This document shows positions 1 to 7,574 of a stretch of DNA of 44,989 bases, piece after piece. The stretch's first letter is position 1. Every line of letters begins with the position of its first letter. Source of the stretch: CAZMUQ01 sp964569845 (GTDB taxonomy: Archaea > Thermoproteota > Bathyarchaeia > Hecatellales > Hecatellaceae); contig CAZMUQ010000008.1 in the NCBI GenBank assembly GCA_964569845.1, forward strand, positions 1-44,989, read 5' to 3'. Under the pieces are notes generated by a model. It was not told where the DNA came from and searched no databases. It saw only the letters and a list, made by a program, of their open reading frames with translations. Both the position numbers and the translations under genes were made by a program.

Positions 1-8
1 CATTAAAA

Positions 9-20
9 AAGGTTAACCTT
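9..20. repeat. 12-bp perfect palindrome, function unknown
   Basis: AAGGTTAACCTT reads the same on both strands and sits in A-rich flanks about 35 bases before the TATA-like element of the SSB gene. It could be an operator or the end of an upstream transcription unit that lies outside the window. Only the symmetry is seen; function is a guess. Confidence 0.35.
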
Positions 21-53
21 AAAAAAGAATTGAAAACATTGTAAGTAGAAAGT

Positions 54-61
54 TTTATATA
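54..61 (+). promoter_or_regulatory. TATA box for the SSB/TRAM unit
   Basis: TTTATATA fits an archaeal TATA box. A start 24-28 bases further on would place the RNA 5' end near 82-88, exactly where the predicted leader stem-loop begins. Confidence 0.5.
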
Positions 62-86
62 GTGTGGTTGGCTTATTTGGTTTAAG

Positions 87-151
87 CCTAGCTGTAGGTG
101 AGGGATAAGTCAGCTTTTTAGCTGTCTTTTCCACTTCACCTATTTAGCTGG
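87..151 (+). ncRNA. Structured leader or small RNA upstream of SSB
   Basis: The 65 bases between the TATA box and the SSB start can fold into one long bulged helix. CC-AGCTG at 87-94 pairs with the AGCTGG end at 146-151, TAGGTGA pairs with TCACCTA around 136-142, and an inner hairpin CAGCT-TTTT-AGCTG caps it near 111-124. No C, D or ACA boxes were found, so it is not an obvious C/D or H/ACA guide RNA. It may be a 5' leader that controls SSB translation or a separate small RNA. Confidence 0.4.
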
Positions 152-162
152 TTCATGTTAAC

Positions 163-609
163 GTGAGTAGAGTAAACTTGCATAGAAAACCTGAAAGACG
201 TTTTAAAGGAAAAAAGTTTAAACGTGATTTTAAGCCGGTAAAGATGTTTTATCCTAAGAAAGTTTTTCCCAAGCTAGGAAGACCAAATGTGGAGGTGGAT
301 AAAGCTTTGAAAATATCTGATTTAGCTACTGGTATGAGGTCTATAAACATTAAAGCTAAGGTTATCGAAGTTTCAGAGCCAAGAGAAGTTTTTTCTAGGA
401 AAAGTGGTAGGCTTAGCAGAGTTGCAACTGCTGTTGTAGCTGATGAAAGTGGAAAAATTAATCTTTCCCTCTGGAATGAGCAAATAGGCAGAGTTAAGGT
501 TAACGACGTTATCCAGATAACTAATGGATATGTTACAGAATTTCGTGGAGTAAAACATCTCAACATAGGTAGATTTGGCAGCTTAACAATCCTAAAGGAA
601 GAAGAGTAA
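163..609 (+). CDS. ssb: Single-stranded DNA-binding protein, OB fold (crenarchaeal SSB type)
   Basis: This 148-residue protein has a basic N-terminal tail (about residues 1-45, rich in Lys/Arg and Phe) and one OB-fold domain (about 48-143). The segment with DESGKINLSLWNEQ followed by VKVNDVIQI and a C-terminal strand with FRGVKHLNIGR is typical of single-OB archaeal SSB/RPA-like proteins. Such proteins coat ssDNA in replication and repair. The zinc finger of euryarchaeal RPA is absent. In bacterial and crenarchaeal SSBs the tail is acidic and C-terminal, so a basic N-terminal extension is slightly unusual. Start is GTG at 163. The TRAM gene follows 25 bases downstream and is probably co-transcribed. 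Confidence 0.8.
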   Translation: MSRVNLHRKPERRFKGKKFKRDFKPVKMFYPKKVFPKLGRPNVEVDKALKISDLATGMRSINIKAKVIEVSEPREVFSRKSGRLSRVATAVVADESGKINLSLWNEQIGRVKVNDVIQITNGYVTEFRGVKHLNIGRFGSLTILKEEE

Positions 610-634
610 ATTAAAACTTTGAGGAGGTGAAAAT

Positions 635-844
635 TTGCAAAGAAGAGGCGGTTTTAGACCATGCCCAGTTCAAGTTGATGGAGAATATGATGTTGAAATA
701 AGTGAAGTTAGTAGACGTGGTGAAGGAATAGCTAGAATAAGAGGATTTGTAATATTTGTACCTGAAACAAAGCCAGGAGACCATGTAAAAATAAAAATAA
801 CAAAAATTTCACGTAGATGCGCAAATGCAGTAGTAGTACAATAA
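635..844 (+). CDS. TRAM domain protein (small RNA-binding protein)
   Basis: A 69-residue protein that is almost entirely one TRAM domain: residues 13-68 contain GEYDVEISEVSRRGEGIARI, FVIFVPETKPGD and VKIKITKISRRCANAVV. Stand-alone TRAM proteins in archaea bind RNA and are reported to act as RNA chaperones, a role bacteria give to cold-shock proteins. Translation starts at TTG 635, supported by a strong GAGGAGGTGA site four bases upstream. It lies directly behind the SSB gene, so the pair looks like a nucleic-acid-binding operon. Function is inferred from the family. Confidence 0.85.
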   Translation: MQRRGGFRPCPVQVDGEYDVEISEVSRRGEGIARIRGFVIFVPETKPGDHVKIKITKISRRCANAVVVQ

Positions 845-1006
845 AACGGTAAAAATTACGAAAAACAAGGGTTAAAACATTTTTACCAGACTTAATTTTT
901 ACTTAGCTGGGAACATAAACTATCAATAAAAATTTTTAAAATAATTTTTAGAATTTTAGAAAAGAAAAGCTTAATTCTTCCCTATTAAAATTTTTATAAT
1001 GCTGGT

Positions 1007-1177
1007 GGGACCGTAGTCTAGCCAGGCAGGACGACCACACCCCAACTAATACAGGTTTGGGGTGTCGTTAAGGGCTCCAGCTCAAAAGCTACGGGTTTAC
1101 CGACAAAAAGGATGAGGAAGAGCTGGAAATCGGGGGAAACCCGTAGGTCGCAGGTTCAAATCCTGCCGGTCCCACCA
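1007..1177 (+). tRNA. tRNA-Trp(CCA) with two introns, CCA end encoded
   Basis: Acceptor GGGACCG (1007-1013) pairs with CGGTCCC (1167-1173); discriminator A and CCA follow. The D stem is GTCT/GGAC and the T arm is GCAGG-TTCAAAT-CCTGC (1150-1166). Intron 1 (1036-1071, 36 nt) lies between positions 28 and 29: helix GACG/CGTT, three-base bulges AC|C and AA|G, and a 9-bp inner helix (1037-1045/1057-1065). Intron 2 (1081-1138, 58 nt) lies at the standard 37/38 site: helix CTCC/GGGG, bulges AG|C and AA|A, outer helix GGG/CCC. Joining the exons gives anticodon stem ACGGG/CCCGT and loop CTCCAGA with anticodon CCA. The mature tRNA would be 77 nt including CCA. Intron boundaries come from hand folding, but only this reading gives both a perfect stem and bulge-helix-bulge sites. 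Confidence 0.85.
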
Positions 1178-1384
1178 ACCCTAAGGTGAATTTATACCAT
1201 CCTCAATTCTATTCCTATTTTTTAAAACAAACCCTAAAGATTGATGGGTTAACTGTTTAGGTTGTTAGTTAAAGGTTAAAGTATTGTTATGTTGCTAGAG
1301 ATTCAAAGTTTTATGGTAAAACTGTTGAGATTTTAAAATAGAAAATAGATAGAGGAAAATTATTGCAAAAGATGTTAAGCTAGG

Positions 1385-1753
1385 TTAAACTGCAAGTAAT
1401 GCTTCAGTTTTTCTCAGTTTTTTTGTTATAGGGTCTACTTCTAATCCTAGGTTTTCAAGTGCTGTTACACCCAGAACTTCAACATCCTCTTCTTTTCCAA
1501 AAACAATCATACATGTTGCTTTTTCATCCTCATACTCGATTTTTGCCTCTCCAACCTCTCTTTCAACTATTTTCCCATTGATAGTTCGAAACCTCCTTCT
1601 TCCAGTAGGTTTTAAACCTAAACTTTTAAGCTTCTTACACCTAATCCAAGTGTAAGTTGAACCAGTATCCACAAGCAAATCAACATCCATCTCTTTTTTG
1701 TTCAACGGATTGATAATCTTAACCCTAACTGAGGTATGACCCAAAAACCTCAC
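1385..1753 (-). CDS. Clan AA (retropepsin-like) aspartic protease
   Basis: A 122-residue single-domain protein with the active-site motif LLVDTGSTYTWI (catalytic Asp29) and the second family motif VLGVTALENLGLEVDP near residues 93-109. Proteins of this size occur in bacteria and archaea as clan AA proteases, which need to dimerise because each chain gives one catalytic Asp. The substrate is unknown. It begins a small accessory patch with toxin-antitoxin genes but stands alone, facing the tRNA gene. The A in the usual D-[ST]-G-[AS] motif is Ser here, which is allowed. Confidence 0.8.
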   Translation of the reverse strand: MRFLGHTSVRVKIINPLNKKEMDVDLLVDTGSTYTWIRCKKLKSLGLKPTGRRRFRTINGKIVEREVGEAKIEYEDEKATCMIVFGKEEDVEVLGVTALENLGLEVDPITKKLRKTEALLAV

Positions 1754-1883
1754 CTATCCATATAGTATATCCTCCCAAATAGTTAAGAATACCGTTATTT
1801 TCATAGCCATAACCTACAAAAGAATCTGTGTAATAGCAACCAAGAAAAGGAGGAGTTAAGTTAAGACTACTTACGGAACATAT

Positions 1884-2009
1884 CATGAAAAGTTTAAGCT
1901 CGGATAGAACGGGTTGTTAGTGGTTAAGTTTCAGAATTTTTCAATAGTCTGAAATATGCTAATATTGTTAGTAACATTTAAGTATTATTTTATGGTATTA
2001 CTTTTCATG
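1884..2009. repeat. Inverted repeat upstream of vapBC, possible operator
   Basis: CATGAAAAGT at 1884-1893 has an exact inverted copy ACTTTTCATG at 2000-2009, ending seven bases before the VapB start codon. Between them a second small dyad, TTTCAG (1929-1934) and CTGAAA (1949-1954), is seen. VapB antitoxins usually repress their own promoter by binding dyads, so these are reasonable operator candidates. Confidence 0.4.
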
Positions 2010-2016
2010 TGGTATC

Positions 2017-2244
2017 TTGAAATACGTAACAGTATCTGCTAAGATAGATAGTGATTTACGTGAGAAGCTTAGAAAGTATGGTATTTCTATAAGTAAGGTT
2101 GTTAGGAGAGCTCTTGAGGAGGAGGTTAGAAAGGCTGAGGAGGAAGAAGTTAAAAAAGCTCTTAAAAGAATAGGGGAGGTTTTGGAGAAGATACCTGCTG
2201 AGGAGATTGTAGGGTTGATAAGGGAGAGCCGTGAGAAGAGATGA
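2017..2244 (+). CDS. vapB: VapB-type antitoxin, ribbon-helix-helix
   Basis: A 75-residue protein with an N-terminal ribbon-helix-helix-like segment (KYVTVSAKIDSDLREKLRKY, then SISKVVRRALEEEV) and a highly charged C-terminal helix that would wrap around the toxin. It starts at TTG 2017. Its stop codon overlaps the ATG of the PIN toxin gene (ATGA), the usual antitoxin-first order. Members of this family neutralise the partner VapC and repress the operon. The exact VapB subfamily was not determined. Confidence 0.8.
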   Translation: MKYVTVSAKIDSDLREKLRKYGISISKVVRRALEEEVRKAEEEEVKKALKRIGEVLEKIPAEEIVGLIRESREKR

Positions 2245-2672
2245 AGTTACTATTTGATGCATCTGCACTACTAAACATTATAAGGCTTCGTAAACAAGAT
2301 GCTTATAGGCTGCTTAAAGGTAACCTTACCTTATCCCTAACAAAATATGAGGTTGGAAACGCATTATGGAAGGAAGCATTACTGTTAAAAAGGGTAAGTA
2401 TTAATGAAGCCCTAGAAACAATATCCCTCCTAGATAGAGTCCTAAAAACAATGGAAACAGTTAACCCATCAAACCCCAGCCTCACCCTAAACCTCGCCTA
2501 CAAACTTCAAACAACATACTATGATGCATCATACATAGCAGCATCCACAGAAAAAAATGCAAAACTTATAACAGACGATACAAAACTAACAAGAAAAGTG
2601 GAGAAGTACATAAACACTATCCACAAAATATTGGGAAGAAAACCAGAGATATCATCAAGCAACAAAATCTAA
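2241..2672 (+). CDS. vapC: VapC-type toxin, PIN domain ribonuclease
   Basis: A 143-residue PIN-domain protein with the expected acidic active site: Asp6 (LLFDASAL), Glu37 (KYEVGNALWKE), Asp95 (YYDASYIA) and Asp112/Asp113 (ITDDTKL). VapC toxins are Mg2+-dependent RNases that often cut tRNA or rRNA. The start ATG overlaps the antitoxin stop by four bases, so the two are translationally coupled. The catalytic set is intact and the toxin is probably active. The RNA target cannot be read from the sequence. Confidence 0.87.
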   Translation: MKLLFDASALLNIIRLRKQDAYRLLKGNLTLSLTKYEVGNALWKEALLLKRVSINEALETISLLDRVLKTMETVNPSNPSLTLNLAYKLQTTYYDASYIAASTEKNAKLITDDTKLTRKVEKYINTIHKILGRKPEISSSNKI

Positions 2673-2821
2673 ACCTTCCTAACAAGCCTTAATTTATACG
2701 TCTTAGCCATTAAACACTACAGAAGATTCACGTCAGACCCTTAGAAGCAGATTTTTGCTAAAGGTTTAGCTTATCCAAAAAACCTGCGGAGAACCAGCCA
2801 ATATTAACTGTTTTCAGGTTT

Positions 2822-3187
2822 TTATGGTATTTGGAGGGTAAGTTTTAGGTCATTTCTCAGTATTATTCCATGTTTTGTTGCTTCTATTGCTAGTTGATTT
2901 CTTTTTGTTAGAAGTTTTTTAAACTCTTTTGGTGTTAGCGGGATAACCTGAAAACCTGGAGGAATATCAAGTGCTTTAAGTCTTTCAACAGGATTACCTT
3001 TAAACTCTTCAGATATTAATAGGATGTCAACATCACTCCAAAGATTAAAATCTCCTCTAGCATAAGAGCCAATTAATATGGCTGTGGCTTTAAAGGGAAG
3101 TTTTGCAGTCCAGCTAGAAGCTTCCTTGATAACTTTCTCCCTTATCCTCTTTCTTTCTTTAATAACCTCCATAAGTCTTCCACCCAT
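2822..3187 (-). CDS. MNT-type minimal nucleotidyltransferase (antitoxin-like)
   Basis: A 121-residue nucleotidyltransferase with the polymerase-beta signature GSYARGDFNLWSDVDILL (Gly40-Ser41, Asp52, Asp54). It overlaps the upstream HEPN gene, the classic HEPN/MNT arrangement in which the MNT protein neutralises its HEPN partner, in some systems by AMP-ylation. A third carboxylate is not obvious. Two starts are possible: ATG 3187, and ATG 3172, which has a GGTGGA ribosome-binding site about eight bases before it and shortens the overlap. The later start looks better. Family assignment is firm; toxin-antitoxin function is inferred from pairing. Confidence 0.8.
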   Translation of the reverse strand: MGGRLMEVIKERKRIREKVIKEASSWTAKLPFKATAILIGSYARGDFNLWSDVDILLISEEFKGNPVERLKALDIPPGFQVIPLTPKEFKKLLTKRNQLAIEATKHGIILRNDLKLTLQIP

Positions 3188-3558
3188 TTTAGGATTTCCT
3201 CAGCATGTTTAATTGCTTGACTTGCATCCTCCATTGTATAGTAGTCTTCTGGGATACCCTCAGCCCATGCATTAGGATATCTAGTTGGAACATAATACTT
3301 ATCTAGTGTTTTAGCAGCCTGAATAGGTTTCTCCACTTCTAGCTTGTTTGGCAATTTCGATAGGAGGGCTGATATACTATGCCCATAGGCAGGTAAACCT
3401 AAACCATGAAGCAAAGCCTTAACAGAAAATTCTGCTGCCTGCTGTGCTTTAAAGCATACCCAGTTATATTCCCCTCTTTCAAAATCTCCTTTTGCAGATT
3501 TTAAAGTTCCCCTTGAAGCCCTTATCCACCTACCATACTCAACCTCATCAACAATCAT
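3142..3558 (-). CDS. HEPN domain protein (PF05168 type)
   Basis: A 138-residue all-helical HEPN protein. The helix with EYNWVCFKAQQAAEFSVKALL and the following GHSISALL are hallmarks of the PF05168 branch that is paired with nucleotidyltransferases. The R-x4-6-H RNase motif of HepT toxins was not found, so this subfamily may not be an RNase, or may act differently. It is the first gene of a two-gene minus-strand operon and overlaps its MNT partner by 31-46 bases depending on which MNT start is used. Confidence 0.78.
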   Translation of the reverse strand: MIVDEVEYGRWIRASRGTLKSAKGDFERGEYNWVCFKAQQAAEFSVKALLHGLGLPAYGHSISALLSKLPNKLEVEKPIQAAKTLDKYYVPTRYPNAWAEGIPEDYYTMEDASQAIKHAEEILKWVEDLWRLLKKERG

Positions 3559-3760
3559 GTAAGAATCAGCCTAAAGCATTTATTTCAATTGTTACCGTTA
3601 TAAGGAGTGCTTCTACCATTATAACCTTTACTCTCTTTAACTACTTCAAACAATCTTGCTTTTTAGCGCACACTAAGAGAAGAATTCAACAGTTTTTAAT
3701 ACTGGCTTAACTTGTTCTTTTTGACGTAGATGGATAACTTAGGTTTAATTCTATCTCCTT

Positions 3761-5686
3761 TTAAATAATTAAATGCTTATTTTTTACAATCCTTGAAAGC
3801 TCATCACATCTTTCTTTAACAGTTTTATAAACAATTTCCCGAAGCTTCTCTCCTGTTAAGCTTAAATTTCTAATTTTGCTTAGCTTTTTAGCAAGCTCAT
3901 CATCTCCAACAACTTCTTTAACCCACCTTATAAGGGAGCCATTTTTTATGGAAAGTTCTAAGGATGATACACTAACAGCCAGTATTTTTTCGTAAAGTTC
4001 AGGTAAACTTGAAGCATAAACATGGTAAGAACTTTCTTTGCCAGAATCAAACCAAAAAACTTTCCATATTGGAAGCTTTCTAAGAATATATTCAGCATGC
4101 TGCAACATTAAAATGTTTTTAATATATTTTTCTTTAAGAGGAAAAGTTAAAGGAAAATTTACAAGGTTTTTACTAATTTTCTTATAATGGTTTAAAACTA
4201 AACTGTAAATTTTTCTTCTAAGCTTTTCACCACTATACTTCCTAAATCTTAACATTCTTACCTTTTTTGCAAGCCTATAGTCCCCTAAACTTTTAGTAAA
4301 CCATCTTTCAAAATCACCATTCCTTAAATGATACTCTATAGATTTAACATCAATAAATCTTAACACACGTAAAAATCCACTTAAACTTTGAGTAAATATT
4401 CCTGTATAATGGTTTTTAGTTAAATAAAACTTGAAGGGCTTTTTAGCTAAAATGATAAAATTTTTAACTCTAACTCTAAAATCTAAGATTACATTAACAT
4501 AGTTTAAAAAAGCATTATAGGGTGAATTGTAAGGGTTAAAGTATCCACTTAAATTTTCAGGATCCTCAACAGTTGACATGTAGTATAGGTAATCGCTTGT
4601 TTGAAGAAGTCTCCAAATCTTTAAAAGATTTTTATTCCAAGATTCTTTAACCTGTTTTCCTATCTCTTTTAAAGAATTATAGCATGCAACCTGCATACTA
4701 TTTCCAAGCCATAAATCTAAATCTTGTTTTAACCCTCCCCAAGAAATTGTTTCGTCAAGCTCATTAACATCAATTTCTTCAACAGGTTTATGTTTCTCTA
4801 AAACTTCTGAGGGAAGCATAAATTCTAGATTCTCTCTTTTAACAACCTCTTCAAGAAGGTTTTTAAGAAAATTATGAACTCCATCTTCGGAAGAGCAGTG
4901 TTCACCAAAAAAGGCATAATCTAAAAAGATAACCACGCATTGACCTGGTGTTAATGAAAGCATTCTAACGTATTTTTCAGGTGTAAGAGGCCATTCAAAC
5001 CATAAACGGTTAGAAAAATGGTATGTTATTGTTCCAGTAAGCTGAGGATTTCTAGGAAGAATTAAAAGTTTACTACAACCTTTAGGTTTAAAAACATTAT
5101 TTGGGGAAAAAGGTTTAAGGATTCTTTCAACACCCTCAATAATCATACCCTTATAACCTAAACTATCAACAAGTTTTGCTATCCTATTGTTATAGATAAG
5201 CTCAGTATTTTTAAAGAAGCTTAAATTTAAACCAAAAATTTCTCTAATCTTCTTCTCATAAATTCTAACTTGCTCAATAAACTCGTCTTTTTCAGGCCAA
5301 AGACTGCAAAGAGAATTATAATATGGTTGGGAGATAAGCTCTACACAACCAGTTAAAATAAGCTGCTTAAAAGATTCAAGAACATAATCAGCCCATCTTA
5401 TACATTGTTCAAGAAAAACACCTGAAAGACTAAAGAAGACTTTAATCTTCTTATTTTCACTTTTAAATTTTTCAATCTCCTCCAGCAAAATATTGTTTGA
5501 TGGTAGATAACTTTTCTCACAAACTCTTCTTAAAACATCCCTATTAAGCTTATTATCAAAATAATAATCAAAAAGCCTGTTTATTGGTGTGCACGAAAAT
5601 TCACGGTGAAGCCAGAAAAAATCCCTTTTTAACCTAAAAGGTTGATGTACATCAAAGCCTAGGCATATATCAGTCAACCTAAACAC
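3761..5686 (-). CDS. GH57 alpha-amylase-like enzyme with tandem DUF5752-like repeats
   Basis: A 641-residue protein. The N-terminal GH57 barrel (about 1-300) has the start motif LGFDVHQPFR, a probable nucleophile Glu162 in KNTELIYNNR and a probable acid/base Asp256 in FLDYAFFGEH; GH57 enzymes cleave or transfer alpha-glucan chains by retention. The C-terminal third holds two copies of a helical module that resembles DUF5752 (about 435-520 and 548-635), each with a xLSGFLxxL or SLPELYEKI start, ...GDFERW or NGSLIRW, and a GEKLR(R/E)xxY ending. This module is known next to archaeal glycosyltransferases. The gene heads toward no downstream partner but follows two glycosyltransferase genes on the same strand, suggesting a glycogen/alpha-glucan operon. 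Confidence 0.78.
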   Translation of the reverse strand: MFRLTDICLGFDVHQPFRLKRDFFWLHREFSCTPINRLFDYYFDNKLNRDVLRRVCEKSYLPSNNILLEEIEKFKSENKKIKVFFSLSGVFLEQCIRWADYVLESFKQLILTGCVELISQPYYNSLCSLWPEKDEFIEQVRIYEKKIREIFGLNLSFFKNTELIYNNRIAKLVDSLGYKGMIIEGVERILKPFSPNNVFKPKGCSKLLILPRNPQLTGTITYHFSNRLWFEWPLTPEKYVRMLSLTPGQCVVIFLDYAFFGEHCSSEDGVHNFLKNLLEEVVKRENLEFMLPSEVLEKHKPVEEIDVNELDETISWGGLKQDLDLWLGNSMQVACYNSLKEIGKQVKESWNKNLLKIWRLLQTSDYLYYMSTVEDPENLSGYFNPYNSPYNAFLNYVNVILDFRVRVKNFIILAKKPFKFYLTKNHYTGIFTQSLSGFLRVLRFIDVKSIEYHLRNGDFERWFTKSLGDYRLAKKVRMLRFRKYSGEKLRRKIYSLVLNHYKKISKNLVNFPLTFPLKEKYIKNILMLQHAEYILRKLPIWKVFWFDSGKESSYHVYASSLPELYEKILAVSVSSLELSIKNGSLIRWVKEVVGDDELAKKLSKIRNLSLTGEKLREIVYKTVKERCDELSRIVKNKHLII

Positions 5687-5729
5687 CTAAAAAGATTTAG
5701 CAATTCTTAAAAAGCTGATTCTACTTAAT

Positions 5730-6926
5730 TTAACAACACTTTAAGATATCAATGTAAAGATTTTTAGTTTTTTCAGCAACAATTCTCCAACTATACTCAT
5801 TAACTATTTTCTTATATGCATTTTTCACCATTCTATCTATATCTTTCCCCCCTTTTAAAACATCAATTATGCTATCTGCAAGTAGAGTTGGATTGTTTGG
5901 TTGAACTTTTATCCCTGTTTTTCCATGCTCAACTATTTCTGATAAACCTCCAACATCAGAAGCAATTACAGGGGTTTTAGCGGCCATAGCTTCTAAAGCT
6001 ACAAGTCCAAAAGGCTCATACAGACTTGGAACAACACATACATCAGCAGCTACATAAAGCTGATTTAAAATTTTTTCATCTAAAAATCCTGTAACATATA
6101 TTTTATCTGGGAAACCATAGCTCCAAGCTCTTTTTAATATCTCCTCTTTTAAATATCCATCTCCAACAACTATAAGTTTAGCATTAACTTTTTGAAGAAC
6201 TCTTGGAAAAGCTTCAAGTAAAACATTTAAACCCTTTTCAGAAACAAGCCTACCAACAAAAAGAACCAGTTTTTCATCAGAATCTGCAAATAAGCTTCTA
6301 ACATCACCAGGATTATGGTTGTTACCTTTTTTTCTAAACTTTTGAGGATTAATACCATTACAAATTACAGTAACCTTACTATCCTCAATACCGAACTCTT
6401 TACAAATAGATTGAGACATATACCTGCTACAACATACAACTTTTAAAGATTCTGATACAAGCCAAGATTCTATTTGATGAATCATTTTATTATAATTTGA
6501 AGGTAAACCGTTTGCTCTTCCATATTCTGTGGAGTGTAAAGTTGTTACCAAGGGGATCTTAAAAAGATTTTTTAAGCTTATAGCTGCAATTGCAACAAGC
6601 CAATCATGCGCATGAATAATTTTAGGCTTATCTTTATTAGCTTTTAAAACCTCTATAGCTTTCTGTTTAATATTTAAATTTGTCATTAAAATTTTTGATG
6701 CAAAATCAGGTGCCGGAAAATCGTACGGAGGAACTCTAAAAACTTCAACTCCATCAATATTTTCGTATTTTTTTGTTTCAGGAGAACTAAAAGTTATAAC
6801 TGTAACATCAACACCAAGCATACTAAGATTTCTTGAAAGCTCGTAAACATGAGAAGCTATCCCTCCAACAATTCTTGGAGGAAACTCCCATGAAAGAAGA
6901 ATAACCTTACCTGGAAAAGTTTCCAT
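5730..6926 (-). CDS. GT4-family glycosyltransferase, glycogen synthase-like
   Basis: A complete 398-residue GT-B enzyme. The N-terminal acceptor domain opens with VILLSWEFPPRIVGGIASHV, has HAHDW at 105-109, and the C-terminal donor domain has LVFVGRLVSEKGLNVLLEA and the EPFGLVALEAMA E-x7-E segment that binds the nucleotide sugar. The WEFPP..GGI opening is common to archaeal alpha-glucan synthases related to glycogen synthase, so chain elongation from a nucleotide sugar is likely; other sugar acceptors cannot be excluded. It lies between a GH57 gene and a half-length paralogue with which it shares the N-terminal motif, and the three probably form one transcription unit. Confidence 0.78.
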   Translation of the reverse strand: METFPGKVILLSWEFPPRIVGGIASHVYELSRNLSMLGVDVTVITFSSPETKKYENIDGVEVFRVPPYDFPAPDFASKILMTNLNIKQKAIEVLKANKDKPKIIHAHDWLVAIAAISLKNLFKIPLVTTLHSTEYGRANGLPSNYNKMIHQIESWLVSESLKVVCCSRYMSQSICKEFGIEDSKVTVICNGINPQKFRKKGNNHNPGDVRSLFADSDEKLVLFVGRLVSEKGLNVLLEAFPRVLQKVNAKLIVVGDGYLKEEILKRAWSYGFPDKIYVTGFLDEKILNQLYVAADVCVVPSLYEPFGLVALEAMAAKTPVIASDVGGLSEIVEHGKTGIKVQPNNPTLLADSIIDVLKGGKDIDRMVKNAYKKIVNEYSWRIVAEKTKNLYIDILKCC

Positions 6927-6941
6927 TTTAAACCCTCCAGG

Positions 6942-7574
6942 CTAGCTAAAATTTTTTGATAAAAACTCCTTATAAAGAGAAGCCATACTATCAATCCATG
7001 AAGGATTAAACCAGTCAACAACTGTAATCTTATCTTTTGGGGCTCTATAAAGGTTACATAAATCCTTTTTTAGGTTTTCAGACCTAACAATAACCTTATC
7101 AGCCACATATATTCCAAGCCACTCTAAACTTTTAATTGTAATACTTAATGGTGTTTCAGCATAATTTGACCTATAATCCTCTATACTATGAATTGTAAAA
7201 ATTAAGGGTATGTTGAAGGTTTTCTTTATTGAAACTGCAGCACTAACTGTTAACCATTCATGTGCATCAATTATTGTCTGATTACTACCCTCTTTTTCAA
7301 GTATTTCTACAACAGCTTTCTCAAAGTTTCCATTTAAAGTTAAACTCCAAGTTAAAACATTAGTGTGACAGGTAACAGGATTATTAACCCTAAAAACTTT
7401 TACTCCATCCTCGTATGTAGATAAGCCATTTAAAGAATCATGATATGTTACAACGTATACCTTAAACCCCTTTTTAACAAGATTTGATGCTAAACTATTA
7501 ACATAAATTGCCATTTCTCCAACAATTCTTGGAGGAAACTCCCATGAAAGAAGAATAACTTTCAAGAGTTCCAA
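6942..7574 (-). CDS. Half-length glycosyltransferase paralogue (acceptor domain only)
   Basis: A 210-residue protein that matches only the N-terminal half of the next gene: VILLSWEFPPRIVG near the start, a DAHEWL motif about residue 103, and FTIHSIEDYRSN like TLHSTEYGRAN. The donor-binding domain with the E-x7-E motif is absent. The gene ends cleanly and no remnant of the missing half is seen in the 15 bases before the neighbour begins, so this is a short protein rather than a frameshift. It might be a regulatory or scaffolding subunit of the full enzyme, or a dying duplicate. The G-G of the glycine-rich loop is changed (IVGEM in place of IVGGI), which argues against activity. Confidence 0.65.
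   Translation of the reverse strand: MELLKVILLSWEFPPRIVGEMAIYVNSLASNLVKKGFKVYVVTYHDSLNGLSTYEDGVKVFRVNNPVTCHTNVLTWSLTLNGNFEKAVVEILEKEGSNQTIIDAHEWLTVSAAVSIKKTFNIPLIFTIHSIEDYRSNYAETPLSITIKSLEWLGIYVADKVIVRSENLKKDLCNLYRAPKDKITVVDWFNPSWIDSMASLYKEFLSKNFS

Noticed and set aside
1007..1177. Reading the intron-containing tRNA as tRNA-Val(TAC) using ACGGG-TTTAC at 1091-1100 as the anticodon arm
   Set aside because: It gives a good-looking cloverleaf, but its introns would have no bulge-helix-bulge sites. The tRNA-Trp reading has such sites at both introns and the standard 37/38 position.
6926..6942. Half-length GT4 gene as a frameshifted copy joined to the next gene
   Set aside because: Only 15 bases separate it from the neighbouring complete glycosyltransferase, leaving no room for a lost donor domain.
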